64,000 nt of DNA from Chrysomallon squamiferum (GCA_012295275.1 CM022666.1:2808616-2872615); one strand, 5' to 3'; counted from the stretch's first letter, positions 39,056 through 53,179 are shown. The notes: generated from the sequence alone by a model not told the origin. Program-made: numbers and translations.

Positions 39056-41235
39056 GTGACATTCTAACCACGAACGTCTCTCTGGCTGTCTGTTTAAAAA
39101 TATCTCTTCACTTTTACCTAAATGGCTAATTATCCTTCTGTCCTGATGTCTGTCCACCTACTCTTTATCTGTCCTCTTTGTTCTAATGTGTGTGTGTCTG
39201 TCCACCCATTCCTATTTTTATTACTAATTATTTACCAGTTTTGTTTTACAATTTCCCTAATCTCTGCATCTGTCTGTCTGTTTGTCCACAACAGTTATTT
39301 TTACTAACACACATCATTAACGATCTCTTTTTGTCCAACCCCGTCCTTTCATCTGTCTGTCCATATTCTCTTAATTTTTTTTTTTTAAATTTAAATTTTT
39401 TTTTTGCAGTTTCCCTTTCTTCCATTCCATATATATAATTCTGTGTCCATAACTCTTCTTTTAATTTTTTTAATTTTTAATTCTTACTTTTTAATTTTTA
39501 TTACACTTGAATGCAAGTGTTCATAATCAGAAGGACTTCTCGACACCTTACAATTTCTCGACAAAAACGTGACCAAAATTTTTCTATTTTTGATGATATA
39601 ACCTTGAGCGACTTGAACTGTGGGTAACTGAAGTAATTATTTAAACAGATACAGAAAATAAAAATGGATGCTTCCTCATTTAAAACCCGATATGTGTTGG
39701 AATAAAAGTAAAACTGATAAGTTTAGATCAGTTAAATATTACCACGACTGTAATAAATGTAAACGTCATGTGAAACACTTTCTGTTACAAAATACAATTA
39801 AAATATACAGTAGATTAATCAATTTAAACCAAAGTTTACACAGTTTAATATTATCATACTTGTAATATGTATTTTCAAAATAAAAGGTATAACATGAAAC
39901 ATTTTTCAATTACAAAAATAATTAAAATATATAGCTGATTGATCAGTTTGCACCGAAATTGTGACAAATAAAAATGATTATGCATATTTTTCTAGATTTA
40001 TCAAATGCAAAAACGATTTGAATATTAATATTTTTTTTAATAAAAATTATTGACGAGTAATTTAAATGCATAAAATTTAATCAGTTTATGTCAAATCTTG
40101 CACAGTTTATAATTATTATGTTGTATTTATTTATATATTTATTAAAAATAATTATAATAAAAATAAAAATAAATCTAACAAACTGAAAGGATTATGTAAT
40201 AAGGGTTTTAGATATTTTATACAGATAACAAATTTTAAATCAATAATTAAAATACAGGGATAATTAATGAGTTTATGACAATGCTTGTGCAATACAGAAC
40301 TTATTATCATGTTTGAACTTTGTATTTATAAAATTGAAAAAACAACAAAACTAAATATTTTAATTGTATGCAAGAAATAACGTATAAGAATAATGAATAT
40401 TAAAAATTAGTAATTAAAATATATAAACGATATATATACACAGAAGCTTATTAAATTAAATTCTTATCATAATAACATAAACTTTCAAAAGTTTTATTCT
40501 ATTTTAGCAAGGAATGTTTTACAAAAATGAGTATTAAACAGGTGTTTAGAATGAAATTTTTACATGCTTCATTCCCCTCGACAAAACTGGTATGTGTTGA
40601 TTTTGAATGTAATTGCATGAATATGGATGTATATTTAAAAAACATTTTTCAAAAGTGCAAATATGGGAAGTTATCAGATATTGCAAGAAAAAGGTCAAGA
40701 AACTGAAAAGCTTCAAATCTAATTTAAATATATAACTAAATCTAAACTTTACAAAAAATATATATAAAAAAAAAAATGAAGAAATGAAGAAAGAATAAAT
40801 AATAAACAAACAAATGAGTAAATCAACACAAACATTAAATAAAAACAACAACAACAAAACTGCTAAGTCATTTCTGGTTGTTGCTTTTTTAAAATTTAAA
40901 TTATTATTATTTTTTTTTATATTTCTTTCTTTCCTTTCCTGAATTTCATAAATAAATATACAATCTGATTGTTAGAATGTCTGATAAACTTTTAACACTT
41001 TTAAAACTTTCTGTTTTGTCAAAGCTTTATTGAAAGGCACTTTCAAAAGCTCTCTCCAAAACTTCTAAAATATTAAACTTCTGATAACGCAATCTTCACT
41101 GCTGAACAAGTATTCAAAAACCACTGATATTCAATTCTTATGATTAAAAATATCACAGTAACAACTACAATTATGTTATTTGTATCCTTAAAAACAAAAA
41201 AATAATCTATCTAACTATCTATATTATTTTTATGT
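39056..41235. other. Upstream-intron sequence with two degenerate repeats
   Basis: 39060-39440 is pyrimidine-rich with recurrent CTGTCTGTCC words. 39690-40480 contains a loose ~100-190 bp repeat around AATTAAAATATA and ATCAGTTTA words. The rest is AT-rich and unassigned. Confidence 0.4.
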
Positions 41236-41308
41236 GTATATATATATATATATATATCTGTGTGTTTGTCTGTGTGTGTGTGTGCGTGTGGGTGTGTGTG
41301 AGTGTGTT
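41234..41308. repeat. (AT)n followed by (TG)n compound microsatellite
   Basis: AT units to about 41258, then TG units with a few C and G interruptions. Confidence 0.93.
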
Positions 41309-42024
41309 TTAAATACTTAATGAAACAATCATATTCAAATTTAACACATTTGCATTCTAAAAGGGAAATAAAAGTCCTAAAATCTAATTTCAATTAATCA
41401 TTTCATATACATAATTTTACATAATACATTTAACACAAATACGTCTTACATTAAAATGTATCTACATTCAGAACTTCAATGCATCATCATCCTATACATC
41501 ACTTCAACAATTCAGAAGCATCCACTTAAAATCACTTTGGAAGAATTCAACGGTTAAAACTATCAAAAAATACCAAACCTCTAACAAAAGAGAAGATTCT
41601 TTACACTGAATAAATGATTAATTTGCTATATCAGCTTTCAAGCTAAATCTTTAAAAATAAAAAAATAAAAAAATAAAAAACCCACTATCACACAATCACA
41701 ATTTTTAGATTTTGACAGAAAAGGTAATTTAAATTCCTTATCTAAACAGCACCAACATGGATGTACAACTGTACAACGTTAAGGATATGTTATCTAGGAC
41801 TTTTTTTTTTTTTTTTTTTTTCAAATGACAAATGGAAGAAATTCATCAGATGACTTACAGTTGTACATGATGATTACTTATGTTCATCTTGTCTTATCTT
41901 TGCCACAACATAATCTAGAGAAATGGGCTTTGTACCAGAATAAACGTGACGACTCAAGCAGCATGTTAGTGATAGTCATCACTTCCCCCCTCCCAGAAAA
42001 AAAAAAAAAAAAATAGACTTAATA

Positions 42025-42580
42025 CCTGACTTTTAATGTGCAAGTTCAAAAATAAGTAGATAAGTAAAATGATCCTGGTAAATTTGTTTGCTCATTGAAA
42101 TCGAATCTAGTTTTGTTTTGTCACCAACAGAATGAAATTCTCAAACGAAATCCGAACCGCCAAAAAATGATCTTTGTTAATTTTGTGGTAATATTAACTT
42201 TTTTTTTTTTTTTTTACAGTATAAACTGATCTCATTATAAATTAATTTCCATACAATACAAAACAGATTGTTACATCTAGTAAAAAAAAAATAAAAAAAA
42301 ATGCTATATTAAAGGCACAAGAAGCATGACTATTTGCACATCTTGATAATCCACAAATTACCTGACTAGACAAGCAGGGTCAAAAATAAATATCGTAAGT
42401 AAAATGATCCAGGTAAATCTGTTTATTCAGCAGCGAATGAAATACTGAAATGAAATACACAACACAATCAGACCTTTGTTAATCTTAAGCAACATTAACT
42501 TTTACACAATAACAGTCTGATCTTATTATGAGTTAATCTCCATACAATACAAACTGACCTTTATATTACTGACACCTATA
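42025..42580. repeat. Two-copy ~290-335 bp diverged tandem duplication
   Basis: TAAGTAAAATGATCC at 42061 recurs at 42396. ATCTTTGTTAAT/ACCTTTGTTAAT and CCATACAATACAAA (42249 and 42540) recur in the same order. The first copy gained a T run. Confidence 0.85.
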
Positions 42581-42959
42581 AATTACTGTTGTATTATAGG
42601 AATTCGTTAATTAATCTTGTTTAAAAAATTAAAGGTATGGACGTCACTGATTTCACTTAAACTCAGGTCCAAGCATTCTGAACTGATCGAATGACTCTGA
42701 ACTAAACCAGTTCAGGATTCCAGTTACTCCTGTAATTTCATTGAGAGAGGAATCTTGGAATGTTCTGGTTCCCACCTGCCCAGAAACTGTTACTGCTGGA
42801 ACTAAAGGCTTAATTAAGTGCCAAATCTTGCAAATAATTTGAAGTAGAAAAGATTCTTTTATTGTTTATCCTAGAGGTGTTGAAAGAGGAACTGCCTGGA
42901 GGCAATTTAGGACGGAGGAAGAATGTGTAAATAGGTCGAAAAATGGTTGAAACAAAACA

Positions 42960-43180
42960 TGTACTGAAGTGTATTAAAATAAAGTGAAACAGAACCAAAA
43001 CCAAGTGCTTTAAAGTCACACAAAAAGAAGTGCATTCATAATGCAAACTGAAGTGTAATAAAATCAATACACGAAAGTAATTTAAAGTCACACAAAAGGA
43101 AGAAGTGTAATTAAATCGCACAAACCGAAGTGGATTAAAATAACACACGAACTGAAATATATTAAAATAAGACCATTTTG
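42960..43180. repeat. Degenerate ~72-bp tandem repeat
   Basis: TTTAAAGTCACACAAAA occurs at 43009 and 43081, with GAAGTG(T/G)ATTAAAATAA words repeated around them. Confidence 0.72.
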
Positions 43181-44230
43181 TACACAATAAAACGTGACAC
43201 ACACACAATAAAATTAAACATATCACAACCACACCTTCAGTGTATTATTAAATTACTACTTTCATTTGAATTCAAAACTCTACAGACGGCAGTCATTCAT
43301 CGTATTTACCTAACCAATTGATTAACAAAATCATTAGCTAGCTGCCATTTTGAAGAATGGATCAGCGTGCTCAAATATCTACGAGCATTGTCATGTCACC
43401 ACCATCATTATATTCAACAACAAAAAAAAAATCATTATGAAATAAATGAACACGTGAAGCATGTCACATTCTGTATTGACTGAAACCCTTTTTATTTACT
43501 TTTAATTTGCTAACATAACATATGCAGGTTCTGTCTCTAAAGGTGAAAAAAAAATTAAAAAAAATAAAGAAGAAGAGTTTAATAATGGAATATATATATT
43601 TTTTTATATTTTACTTTTAAATTATCAGCATTATTTTTTTAAATGATCTTTTGTGGCTAATTTAAGAATCTGTAATTCTGATAATGATTCTAATTGAGAG
43701 AAAAATTGAAATAAATTTTTTTGATGAATGCTTATTTTTGTATTTGTGTGTTTTTATCTGATATCTGCCTGTACATTGAAAACAAAAATGATGTCAACAA
43801 AATAATAAAACAATGACAATAATAATAATAATAACAACAATAATAACAAGTCATAATAATAAATTCACTACTAATAATGATAATAATATAACAGTAACAA
43901 GAACAAGAACAATACAAACTTCAAATACCCACCACTCCCAAAACCACAAAAAAAATAAAAAATAATAATAAAAAATAAATAAAAGCCACTATTCTTTTAC
44001 ACAATCAGTTCCTTACAAAGTAACAGAATTACTAAGAAAAAAAGAAAAAAAGGAAATGATTCATCCACAAGGAGGGACTGTTTAAAAAAAAAAAAAAAAC
44101 CCACAAAAAAACCCACACAAAACACAAAAAAAAAAAAATGCACCATAAAACAAACATTTCTCCTTGAACTGATATCTCTCCTGTGTGTCTTTCTGTTACA
44201 GGAAAATCAGTCAAGCCTATCAAAACACGA

Positions 44231-44255
44231 TGATAACCTGATAAAGAGTTATCAG
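44231..44255. promoter_or_regulatory. Triple GATA-type site with a 7-bp inverted repeat
   Basis: TGATAA (44231-44236) is followed by CTGATAA-AGAG-TTATCAG (44238-44255), a perfect 7-bp inverted repeat with a 4-nt spacer. Three WGATAR cores therefore fall within 25 bp of a non-repetitive block. It could be a GATA-factor site or a small hairpin. Confidence 0.35.
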
Positions 44256-44656
44256 ACCTTGGTAGAGGGACACTCCGCTATTGCGTAACAGACAAAAGAA
44301 TCACGTCGTACAGGTTGGGGTTTTTTTTTTTGTTTTTTTTTGAGATAGCACGAATCCAACCAAGGCAGTAGACAGAGGAGTCAGTGAGATTATATCCAAG
44401 ATTTTAAAAAAATAAAAAAATAAGGAAAAAATAAACAAAGAAAAAGGGAAAAACAAAAAAAAATAGGACTTGTTTAAGTGTCTTTTGTGATAAACGCCCA
44501 CCCACACAACATGTTTTAGATTTCAAAGTAAAATCGTTTTGGTTTTTTTACTGTGTATGTTATATATATAAATTTGTTGGGTTTTTTTTTGTATACTTTA
44601 TTTCATTTTTTGTTTTGTGACTAATTTAATGCACTTCATACAGTGTATTTTAATAC

Positions 44657-44662
<6 letters not shown>

Positions 44663-44701
<39 letters not shown>
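44663..44701. repeat. (CA)n microsatellite
   Basis: About 19 CA units. Confidence 0.95.
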
Positions 44702-44704
<3 letters not shown>

Positions 44705-44784
44705 ACCCATAAATATACATACACACCTACATATATAGACTCCTGCATACAAGCATACATATACAGATATCTATATCTATAAAC

Positions 44785-44825
44785 ATATATATATAGATAG
44801 ATATATAGATAGATAAATAGATAGC
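44785..44825. repeat. (GATA)n / (AT)n microsatellite
   Basis: AT units with interspersed GATAGATA. Confidence 0.9.
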
Positions 44826-45998
44826 TATAACTAAATACACACAAAAACATACATATGTACCAACACACACACAAACACAAAGAAACATGGATATATGTCC
44901 ACCATACTGTGATGTACTTGAAATTCAGTTGTCCATCTCTTTTGTCACAGTAACTGAAAACTTAGCCCTGTTCTGCTTGATCAAGCATGAAATGCTAAAC
45001 AAAATACATTTTATAAATTGCTATCACTGAACTTTGCCAAAACAGTAAATGAATATATTTAATTTTAAAAATGTTATATGCATGTTTATTTGTGTGACTG
45101 TATCTGTGTGTAGCATACATGTGTATATGTGTGTGTATTTGTATGAATATTTGTGTGTATTTGTATTCGTGTGGTTGTCTGTGCTTGTTTGTGTATGTTT
45201 AGGGGAATATTGTACATATATATGTATCTGTTTGTCTGTATGTGTACATACATCTATTTTTTTGTGTTTGTCTGTGTCTGTGTGTGTGTGCCTGTGTGTG
45301 TATTAGTAATTTAGATGACATATGAAAATTAATATTTATTTAAAAATACATTCGAGATATGAGTCATGATCGTTTGACAGCAAAAACAAACACGTAAAAT
45401 AAATTTATTTCCTATGTAAATTGTGTTCACAGGGTTTGGAAATTTTATTCATGTTATGCCTGCTGACAGCTGTATGAATCATTTAGTTTAAAAACCTCAG
45501 CATATTGTTTTCACGCGACCAAGGTCAGTAAAAACTGTTTTAAAACTGAAGTCTATTTTTTTTATTTCCAATATATTGAAACCCTCTCAACAAGGTTGCA
45601 CATAACAAGTTTTTAAACAGTACAGCCTGTTATTTCAATCCTTGTTTATTTTATATTTTATTCTTTTACACTTGTTGTCAGATCTGTGCATGCATAAACT
45701 GTGTGTGTGTGTTTTCATTTTCACATTTAAAAAAAAAAAAAATTATTTGTATATTTGTTTGTTGTTTATATGTACTTACGTATGTATGTATGTACATGTC
45801 TCCATTTGTTTTTGGTGTCTGTGAATGTTCTGTATATGTATATAATTGTTTCTATCAATGTAAATACATATATATATTAAACTGAATTTTAATATTATAT
45901 TTATTCCTTCAAAGTTGATAAAGAAAGATTTAGTAACTGTTTGTTTCCCAGATTAAAAAAATTATTTTATCAGTCATCCAACAGACTATGTACTTACT

Positions 45999-46000
<2 letters not shown>

Positions 46001-46050
<50 letters not shown>
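46001..46050. repeat. (CT)24 microsatellite
   Basis: CT units flanked on both sides by ACTTACT words. Confidence 0.96.
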
Positions 46051-46052
<2 letters not shown>

Positions 46053-46239
46053 TACTCAACCTATATTAAATTGTTTTCACCTTCACTCATGCAATATATA
46101 ACAGACTGTCTGTACAGGACAGCTATTTCCTGTGCTAACTAGGATTGTGGGTATTTCCAAGTGCTTTACCACGTAAAACTGAAATAATCTCGAGATAACA
46201 TTTCAACTTACATTCACTTAAACTGCTTTACTGACCCCA

Positions 46240-46270
<31 letters not shown>

Positions 46271-46759
46271 AAAAAGAAAAAAGGATCCCATGTTTGTGGA
46301 CTGTAACAATGAGCAGGAAGTGTGATTCAGAATTGTGTTCGCAGGACACTTACATAGACACGTACAAACAGAAGAGAGACACATGTACATGTACACATAC
46401 ACAGGCACTCACACACATATAAACAAAATTTTAAAGTTTTTAATATATGCAGACAGACATCATTAAAAAAATATTTTAATTATTTTAATGGAATGTACAA
46501 TATACAAGATATCTAACAAAAAGTTACATACAAATACACCCCACAAAAAAAAAAAAGAAATAAAAAAGCAATTTTCTTCACCTAAGAAAAGACACGTGCC
46601 AAGATAAAATCTCCTTGATGTACCCAACATGTTAATTCCAATTCTAACCATGGCCTCATAACCTGTGCACCAAAGGCCGATCTCTATATTTTTGCCTATC
46701 TATATGAAAGAATCTTTACTGCTAATTAATATATATTAACACACATAAGTCTGTATAGA

Positions 46760-47130
46760 TGCATGTATTTAGATATTTATACTATTTACATTGCACGATT
46801 TTAAAAAAGATCATAATTATTAGCAACTGTGGAATCTGCAACAAAACTTGGCACAAGGAAAAATCACAGAATTTCAAGAACTCCAAAGTGACACAAAACA
46901 ATGGTCAGGACAACATTTGTGGAACACATTTTGTAGAAAAAAACAATTCGGTTAAAAAATCCCGAGTTTACCACACGCCCAGTTACGTATGGCAAGCGTT
47001 TCAAGGGGTTTGAGGGGAAAAAAAACAATGGAAATAGTGTTTTTTGGTGAGTCAGTGACAAAGCTTTGACCCAGATTTCTTCCTCTCAATTACCAGGATG
47101 CTTTTGCCATCAGAAATGGAATAAAGCCAA
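46760..47130. other. Ordinary-complexity block with an unrecognised 84-codon frame
   Basis: The plus-strand frame at 46759-47013 has a CGICNKTWHK stretch and one further Cys but no complete zinc-binding pattern. It is not flanked by convincing splice sites. Probably chance. Confidence 0.15.
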
Positions 47131-47166
47131 TACATCAACAGCATTATTTTTCACTTACAGAGCTGT

Positions 47167-47167
<1 letters not shown>

Positions 47168-47205
<38 letters not shown>
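47168..47205. repeat. A38 homopolymer
   Basis: 38 consecutive A residues, the longest homopolymer I noted in the window. Confidence 0.95.
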
Positions 47206-47208
<3 letters not shown>

Positions 47209-48043
47209 TAACAAATTATGAAGTTGTTGGAAAAAAACACATGTGCTAATCTTTCATATATCTCTTCTCTTTTTTTAAATTTTTGTTCTATAAATTTCTG
47301 TTCAATTCTGTCCACATTATGCTTTATTTTATTAACATGTATGATTTTGTATTGTCAAAAAGGGAAATTAAAAACATTGATGTCTTTGAAAAAAGGACAG
47401 ACATAGTGATCTTTACTGACATATACACGCATGGACACACATATTCACATGCATACCGACACATACACATATTCCCAGAAATATAAAAATACAAATAAAT
47501 AAATATATAGATAGACAGACAAATAAATAAATAAAAAAATAAAATAAGAACTCAAGAAAACCAAGCCACCAAAAAAAAAAAAAAAAAATTTAAACTTATC
47601 AATTGAAAATTTGAACCTGTTGTCAACCATCAAGATGGAACAAACGGTTATAATATAGTTACATAATTACTAAATGCCACAAATAAACTTTCATAAATCT
47701 AAAAAAAAAAGAAGAAAAAACACAGGAATAAACGATATCTATGAATATGGAGGCCAGTCGTGTAAATCACTTACGTGATAATAAAATTAGATTAAAGAGC
47801 AATGAAGCAAAAACATTTTATGAGGTTTCATTTGAATATGGCAAACACTTTAGCTGTTGTAATGTTAAGTCACACAGAAACACAACAACAGACTTTTTGC
47901 TGGTAATGGCTGGTTAAGGATGGTAAATTAAAAAAAAAAAAGCTCTTTGTTAAAAGCTGGAAGAAAAGAAAAGAAGAAGGAAAACACATGGGATTAGGAA
48001 GAAATACAGAATTATGTACATGTCTGAGGAGGGAGAGAGAGGC

Positions 48044-48106
48044 AGAGACAGACAGACAGACAGACAGACAGCCAGACAGCCAGACAAAGAGACAGACAGA
48101 GAGAGA
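48044..48106. repeat. (GACA)n microsatellite with AG-rich flank
   Basis: GACA units with two CAGC variants, then AGAG/GACA mixture. Confidence 0.93.
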
Positions 48107-48167
48107 TGGAGAGACACAAGGAAGAAGAGGGAAGAGAGAAAGTGACACAAATGTGAAAGTGAAAAAT

Positions 48168-48365
48168 AGTGCATACTGTAGCCATATCTAGACAAAATAA
48201 CAATGTATACCATAACAACCTCTAGACAAAATAACAATGTATACCATAACCATCACTAGACAAAATAACAATGTATACAGTAACCATCACTTGACAAAAT
48301 AACAATGTATACTGTAACCAGTAATAGAAAAAATATCAGTGCATACTGTAATCAAAACTGGAGAA
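48168..48365. repeat. 34-bp minisatellite, about 6 copies
   Basis: CTAGACAAAATAACAATGTA recurs at 34-bp spacing (AATGTATA at 48202, 48236 and onward), with divergence at both edges. Confidence 0.93.
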
Positions 48366-51300
48366 AATAATTTTAAATTTATTTATTTATTTATTTATTT
48401 ATGTGACATTTTCAGATGTTTATCCGAAATAACTGAAAACACGAAAATATGTTCATTAAAAAAAAACACTGGTAAATATTTTCATTATTATATAATAATT
48501 CAAAAACGAAGAAGTCAGTTGGTGCATTTTCAAACAGACTGTCTGCAATGCAAATTGAGCATTCTGGCAAAAATCCAAACAATTATTTTGATATATTCCA
48601 CGAATAATAAATTTAACTTTTAGATGTTAAATTCACCTATGTTATTATGTCAGAAACGAGTGGAAAAAAATTACAGTAAAGACCTCATAAATAAATATGT
48701 ATGTGTACAATAAACTATTATTTAAAAAAAATTGTAAAAATAGCCTTTACATCTTCTTATTTATTTATTTATTTACTTTTTTCTTGTTTCTTTGAGTGCC
48801 TTTTGTAGAATATAGTCACATGTTTTGCCTGAGAACATGCAGCTGATTTTCAGTTTCTTATGTCACAGTGACCTGATTGATAAAAATCGTAATTTTTGCC
48901 CCAGGGAAAGGAAGGAAATAACATGACAGCCAGTTTGATATTGTCTTTTATTCCAAGTTTTGAGAAATGATAATAAAGACAATGATTAAGATGTCGATTG
49001 TGATGATATTAATAACTTTATTATAACAGGTAAGCAAAAAAAACAAAAAAATAAAAAATAAAAAAATACAACAATCACAATAATAAATGATATATTGTTT
49101 GTGTTTGTGTATGATGTTTCTCATATATTTTAAACTGCATTTAAAAATATAATGTTAAAAAGTGTCTCTTATTATCCCAAAATACTAACAAATAAATAAA
49201 TAAATAAATAAATAAATAAATATTAAATAAACAAGGCATAAAAGACTAATACTTTAAAACGTTCATGTGTTAAACAGTACTGCCAAAAATCATTATAAAT
49301 ATATAACAAATGTTATTACCTATAAATTAAAAAAACAAACAATGTCAACATAAAATTAGAAATTTCAAATTATAAACCTAACAAAACAACAACAAAAAAA
49401 GTATATCACAAATATATACATATATACATATATATATATAAACCTCAGAGAAATCCTTAAATTATAATTATAATGTTTTTGAGACATTACACCTATTTAA
49501 AAAAAATATATTAAAATGATCATATGTCACACCCAAGCCCACATTAACATAAAAAGGAAAAAAATAAAGAGAAAAATAGAGAAAATTAAGAAGAAACAGA
49601 CCATAAATAGCTGAGCCTTAAGCTGATGATACATCAGTAAGTCTGGTGACCTCGGCTGTTTTCTTAGGTTCAAATTTTATTGCTTTGGTGCAAAAAGGTT
49701 GTTTTTTTTCTTTTTTTTACAGAAGTTGAGAACATGAGTGAGTTTGGAATAATTATTAAGAATCCTGATGTCATTTTGGTTGTCTGTAATTTCATAAATA
49801 ATAATAACAATGGTAATAAATAAATAAATAAATAAATGAATGAATGACAGTAACTAAAATGTTAGAGTGTCCATGAATTTTTTTTTTTATTGTTATTGTT
49901 ATTATTTTAGTGCACAATTTACAACATTTATTTATTTATTTATTTATTTATTATTATTAGAGATATTAGTAATGATAATATTTTTTATATTATTGCTACT
50001 AATGTCTTTTTATTGTTATTATATATTTTAATGCTATTATTATTGCTACTAGTATTATCATCATGCTATTTATTTTATTATTTCTTTCAATTTTTAAAAA
50101 TTATTATTTTTTTTTTATTTTGCAAGATATTTCCAGTGTATTATTTCAGTGTAAAACTTTTTTTTTTTTTTATTTTTTATTATCATTATTATTAAAAAAA
50201 TGTTGGGACTAAATTAGACAGCTAGTTTCAAACAATTGTCAGTAACAACAACAACAACAACAACATCACTAGGCTGCTAAAATCGATGTATTAATGCAGA
50301 ACTCTTGTTAAAAAAAAAAAAAAAAAAAAGATCTTTCAAACAATCACCAAACAATAAGAAATATAATGTGATAGGTTGTCTAAAACAAAAACATTTCAGT
50401 TCATTTAGTGCACAAATTTGTTGCAAAAACATTTTGAGAGATATTTTGAACAGTCCCCAGTGAAGACGATGACTATAAAATGTCACTGGGCTGTCTGTCT
50501 AAAACGAACGGATCATGAATGTCTGGTGAGGTTAGGCTGTCTCTCTCACAAACTGGAAATACAGGATACAACTGTTGACACAAAGACAGGACAAATAACA
50601 GAGTAACAAGTACTTTCTGTTGTTGGTCTGCATCTTAGATACAAGGTGATTCTGTTGTGTGGCTTTTTAAAATAACCTCGAGCAACCAATTGCGTAGTAG
50701 AGCATTTCAAACTGCTGATGTTGAAAATAAAGTATGACCGGTTTTGAAAATTTAAACTGGTGAATGTTAAAAACTGAAGTTTTGAAAACTTGAACTTGCT
50801 GTGATGTTGATAATAAATAATGCTGGTTTTAAAATTTAAACTGGTGGTGTTGAATATAACGAAGTTTTTAAAACTTAAACTGATAATGTTAAAAATACTT
50901 AATTTCTAAAACTTAAACTGGTAATGTTGAATAATAACGCAGTTTTTGAAATCCATCTTTTTGTAGTTTTTTTAAATTTTAGACTCCTGAAAATAGTGAA
51001 GTTTTTAAACATATCTCCTAATGTTGAATATAATGTTTTCTAAAACCTATCTTGAAGCATTTTAAAAAAAAATTAGACCCCAAATGGTGAGAATACAGAA
51101 ATTTTTCAAACATGATCTCCTGATGTTAAAAATATTATAGCTTTTCAAATGTAAAAAAATTAAGTTCCCAACATATTGAAGTTATGGAAACCTAGCTAAA
51201 TAGGATTTTGAACTTATTTGATGTAGTTGTTTTTTAACAGATAACCTCTTAGTCTTGCATTTTCAAAAATAATTTTTATCAGCTATGATTCATAACACTT

Positions 51301-52539
51301 TAAACCCTTCACCATCCTGTGATCCACTATCCAGTAAAACAGTTTAAACCACTTAAAATAGTTTTAAAACACACAAAATTAAGGATTAGACACCAAAAAA
51401 AAAAAAAAATAATAATAATAAAAATAATAATAATAATGATAATTTTAAATTAAAAATCAGTAACAGAAACTAAAAACTTCACACCAAATGTTAGTGAGTC
51501 ATTGACAGCCTAATGAAAAAAAAAAAAAATGAAAAAAATAAATAGAAAAGTATTTATAATGCTCTCTATATTATCTCTATTTCACTGTGTTTCTCTTTCT
51601 CTATACACATCCATATATCATTGTCAGTGTGTATTTATTTTACTCTTTAACTCACTCAGTTTATCTCAAAGCTTTTACCAGGCAAATAAATACACATACT
51701 TTTTTTTAATTATTTCTTTTCTCTCACTTTCTCATATATTTTCTTTCATTTATTCTTTCTGTCTGTACATCTCTCAAGTAATAAATAAATAAATAAATAA
51801 ATAATAAATAATAAATTAATAATCAAAACCCTATTAAAATGCACACCAACCCACCCATACCTTTTATTCAATATTTATAAATACACTTAATCAATATCTC
51901 CTTAATTTTTATAAAATTTTCGGTATATATATATTGATTCTATATGAATAAACATTTAACTCAATATTTCACTTTCTGTAATAAAATTAAATTTAACTCT
52001 ATATTTTGCTTACTCTATATATATACACATCACACTCTAAATCTCTCTGTCTCTGTAAACCCCATTTCTCTGTATATATCACTCATGCTTTATGAATATA
52101 TACATTTAACTCTACATCTCACTATATCTGTATATACATCTCCCTATCTCTACATACCACTCATGCTATTTGATATACATTTAACTCTTTATCTCACTAC
52201 ATCTGTATATACATCTTACTCTAAATCCCCTATCTCTTTATAACAAAACAAAAAACTATTTCACTGTACACATCACTCGTGCTGTATATTTAACTACATA
52301 CACAGTTCACACACAGCACATCTCACCCATTACAAATCCCTCTCTAAGCCCCTCTCTCTCTGTCTTTATCTCTTTCTCTCTCACTCTGTCTACAATACAT
52401 AATTCCATGACCTCACCTGTAAGCAGCATCAACACAAACTCAACATTTCTTCACCCAGCAGTCAGTACTTCCCTCTGTCTGTCTGTGTGTTTATAACTGT
52501 TTTTCCCCTCTCCACTTGTTATGTATGTATATATATATC
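48366..52539. other. Upstream-intron sequence, AT-rich
   Basis: TTTA/AAAT tracts (48375-48402, 48763-48776, 49187-49221, 49815-49845, 49927-49955), (CAA)n at 50249-50265, a degenerate array (50700-51180, listed) and a loose ~65-bp repeat around CATTTAACTCT and CTGTATATACATC (51945-52290). No exon recognised. Confidence 0.45.
50700..51180. repeat. Degenerate ~40-50 bp tandem array
   Basis: AAACTGGTGRTGTTGAA-type words followed by AAGTTTTxAAAAC recur at least six times from 50709 to about 50940. A looser CTCCTGAxxxTTGAAxAT series continues to 51180. Confidence 0.78.
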
Positions 52540-52694
52540 GTTGTTATACTTCGCGTCCCATGTACATACTGACATATATCGCACACACCACCGCAGGTAT
52601 TCACTTCCTTGTCCTCAGCTGCCTTCTGACCTATTATCCCACAATGCAACGGGATCCTACTAAAGCGAGTCCCGCCAAATTTCGTTCATTTCTT

Positions 52695-52698
<4 letters not shown>

Positions 52699-52725
<27 letters not shown>
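52699..52725. repeat. A27 homopolymer
   Basis: 27 consecutive A residues. Confidence 0.95.
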
Positions 52726-52807
52726 TTCAAAAACGTTCTGCATATTCAAGTCAGTCGGTAGGCAGCAGTTAACACAACAGATATTTTTGGGGGGTTCCCT
52801 GTCACAC

Positions 52808-52860
52808 ACTCTCTCTCTTTCTCTTTCTTTCTTTCTTTCTCTTTCTTTCTTTCTTTCTCT
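52808..52860. repeat. (CT)n/(CTTT)n pyrimidine tract
   Basis: CT units then CTTT units interrupted by CTCT. Confidence 0.94.
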
Positions 52861-53179
52861 GCAGTGAACACTGTGACGCATTCATTCAGACATTTTTGTT
52901 TGAAATGGAAAGACACAAACTGGTTTTGTGTGGGTTTTCAAAAACGGGGAGATCGGGATCAACGACTGGGCTAGGAGTAGGAGGAGGAGTTTTGTGTTGT
53001 CGGTGCAGCGGTTGTTGTAATTATCTCCACAGTCTGCTGTGACCTGGCCGTGGTGACTTGCCACTTCATCAATATCAGGTCGCAGCGATATATGCTCGGA
53101 ACAGCCAGAATGTGCTGGTGTATAAATATAACAGCCCTGACCTCTTGTAAATGGCCACAGTGGCTGTAGTGATGGACAG

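Larger units (their letters stand above)
41310..44640. other. Upstream-intron sequence, AT-rich
   Basis: Holds a tandem duplication and a 72-bp-spaced repeat (listed), AAT/AAC-rich sequence (43800-43920), A-rich sequence (44000-44140) and a non-repetitive block with GATA-type sites (44140-44300). No exon recognised. Confidence 0.45.
44830..48043. other. Upstream-intron sequence, mixed
   Basis: GT-rich sequence (45080-45310), ordinary AT-rich sequence (45320-45640), (CT)n and A38 (listed), short (GA)n at 46241-46270. No exon recognised. Confidence 0.45.

Noticed and set aside
38562-39056. 164-codon hydrophobic frame suggesting a membrane protein
   Set aside because: The Phe/Ser/Leu composition follows from a T/C-rich tract. 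No conserved motif or splice context. Similar frames at 24811-25278 arise from the purine tract.
46759-47013. Zinc-finger-like frame (CGIC...H)
   Set aside because: Only one CxxC pair, no complete zinc-binding set, and no splice or conservation evidence.
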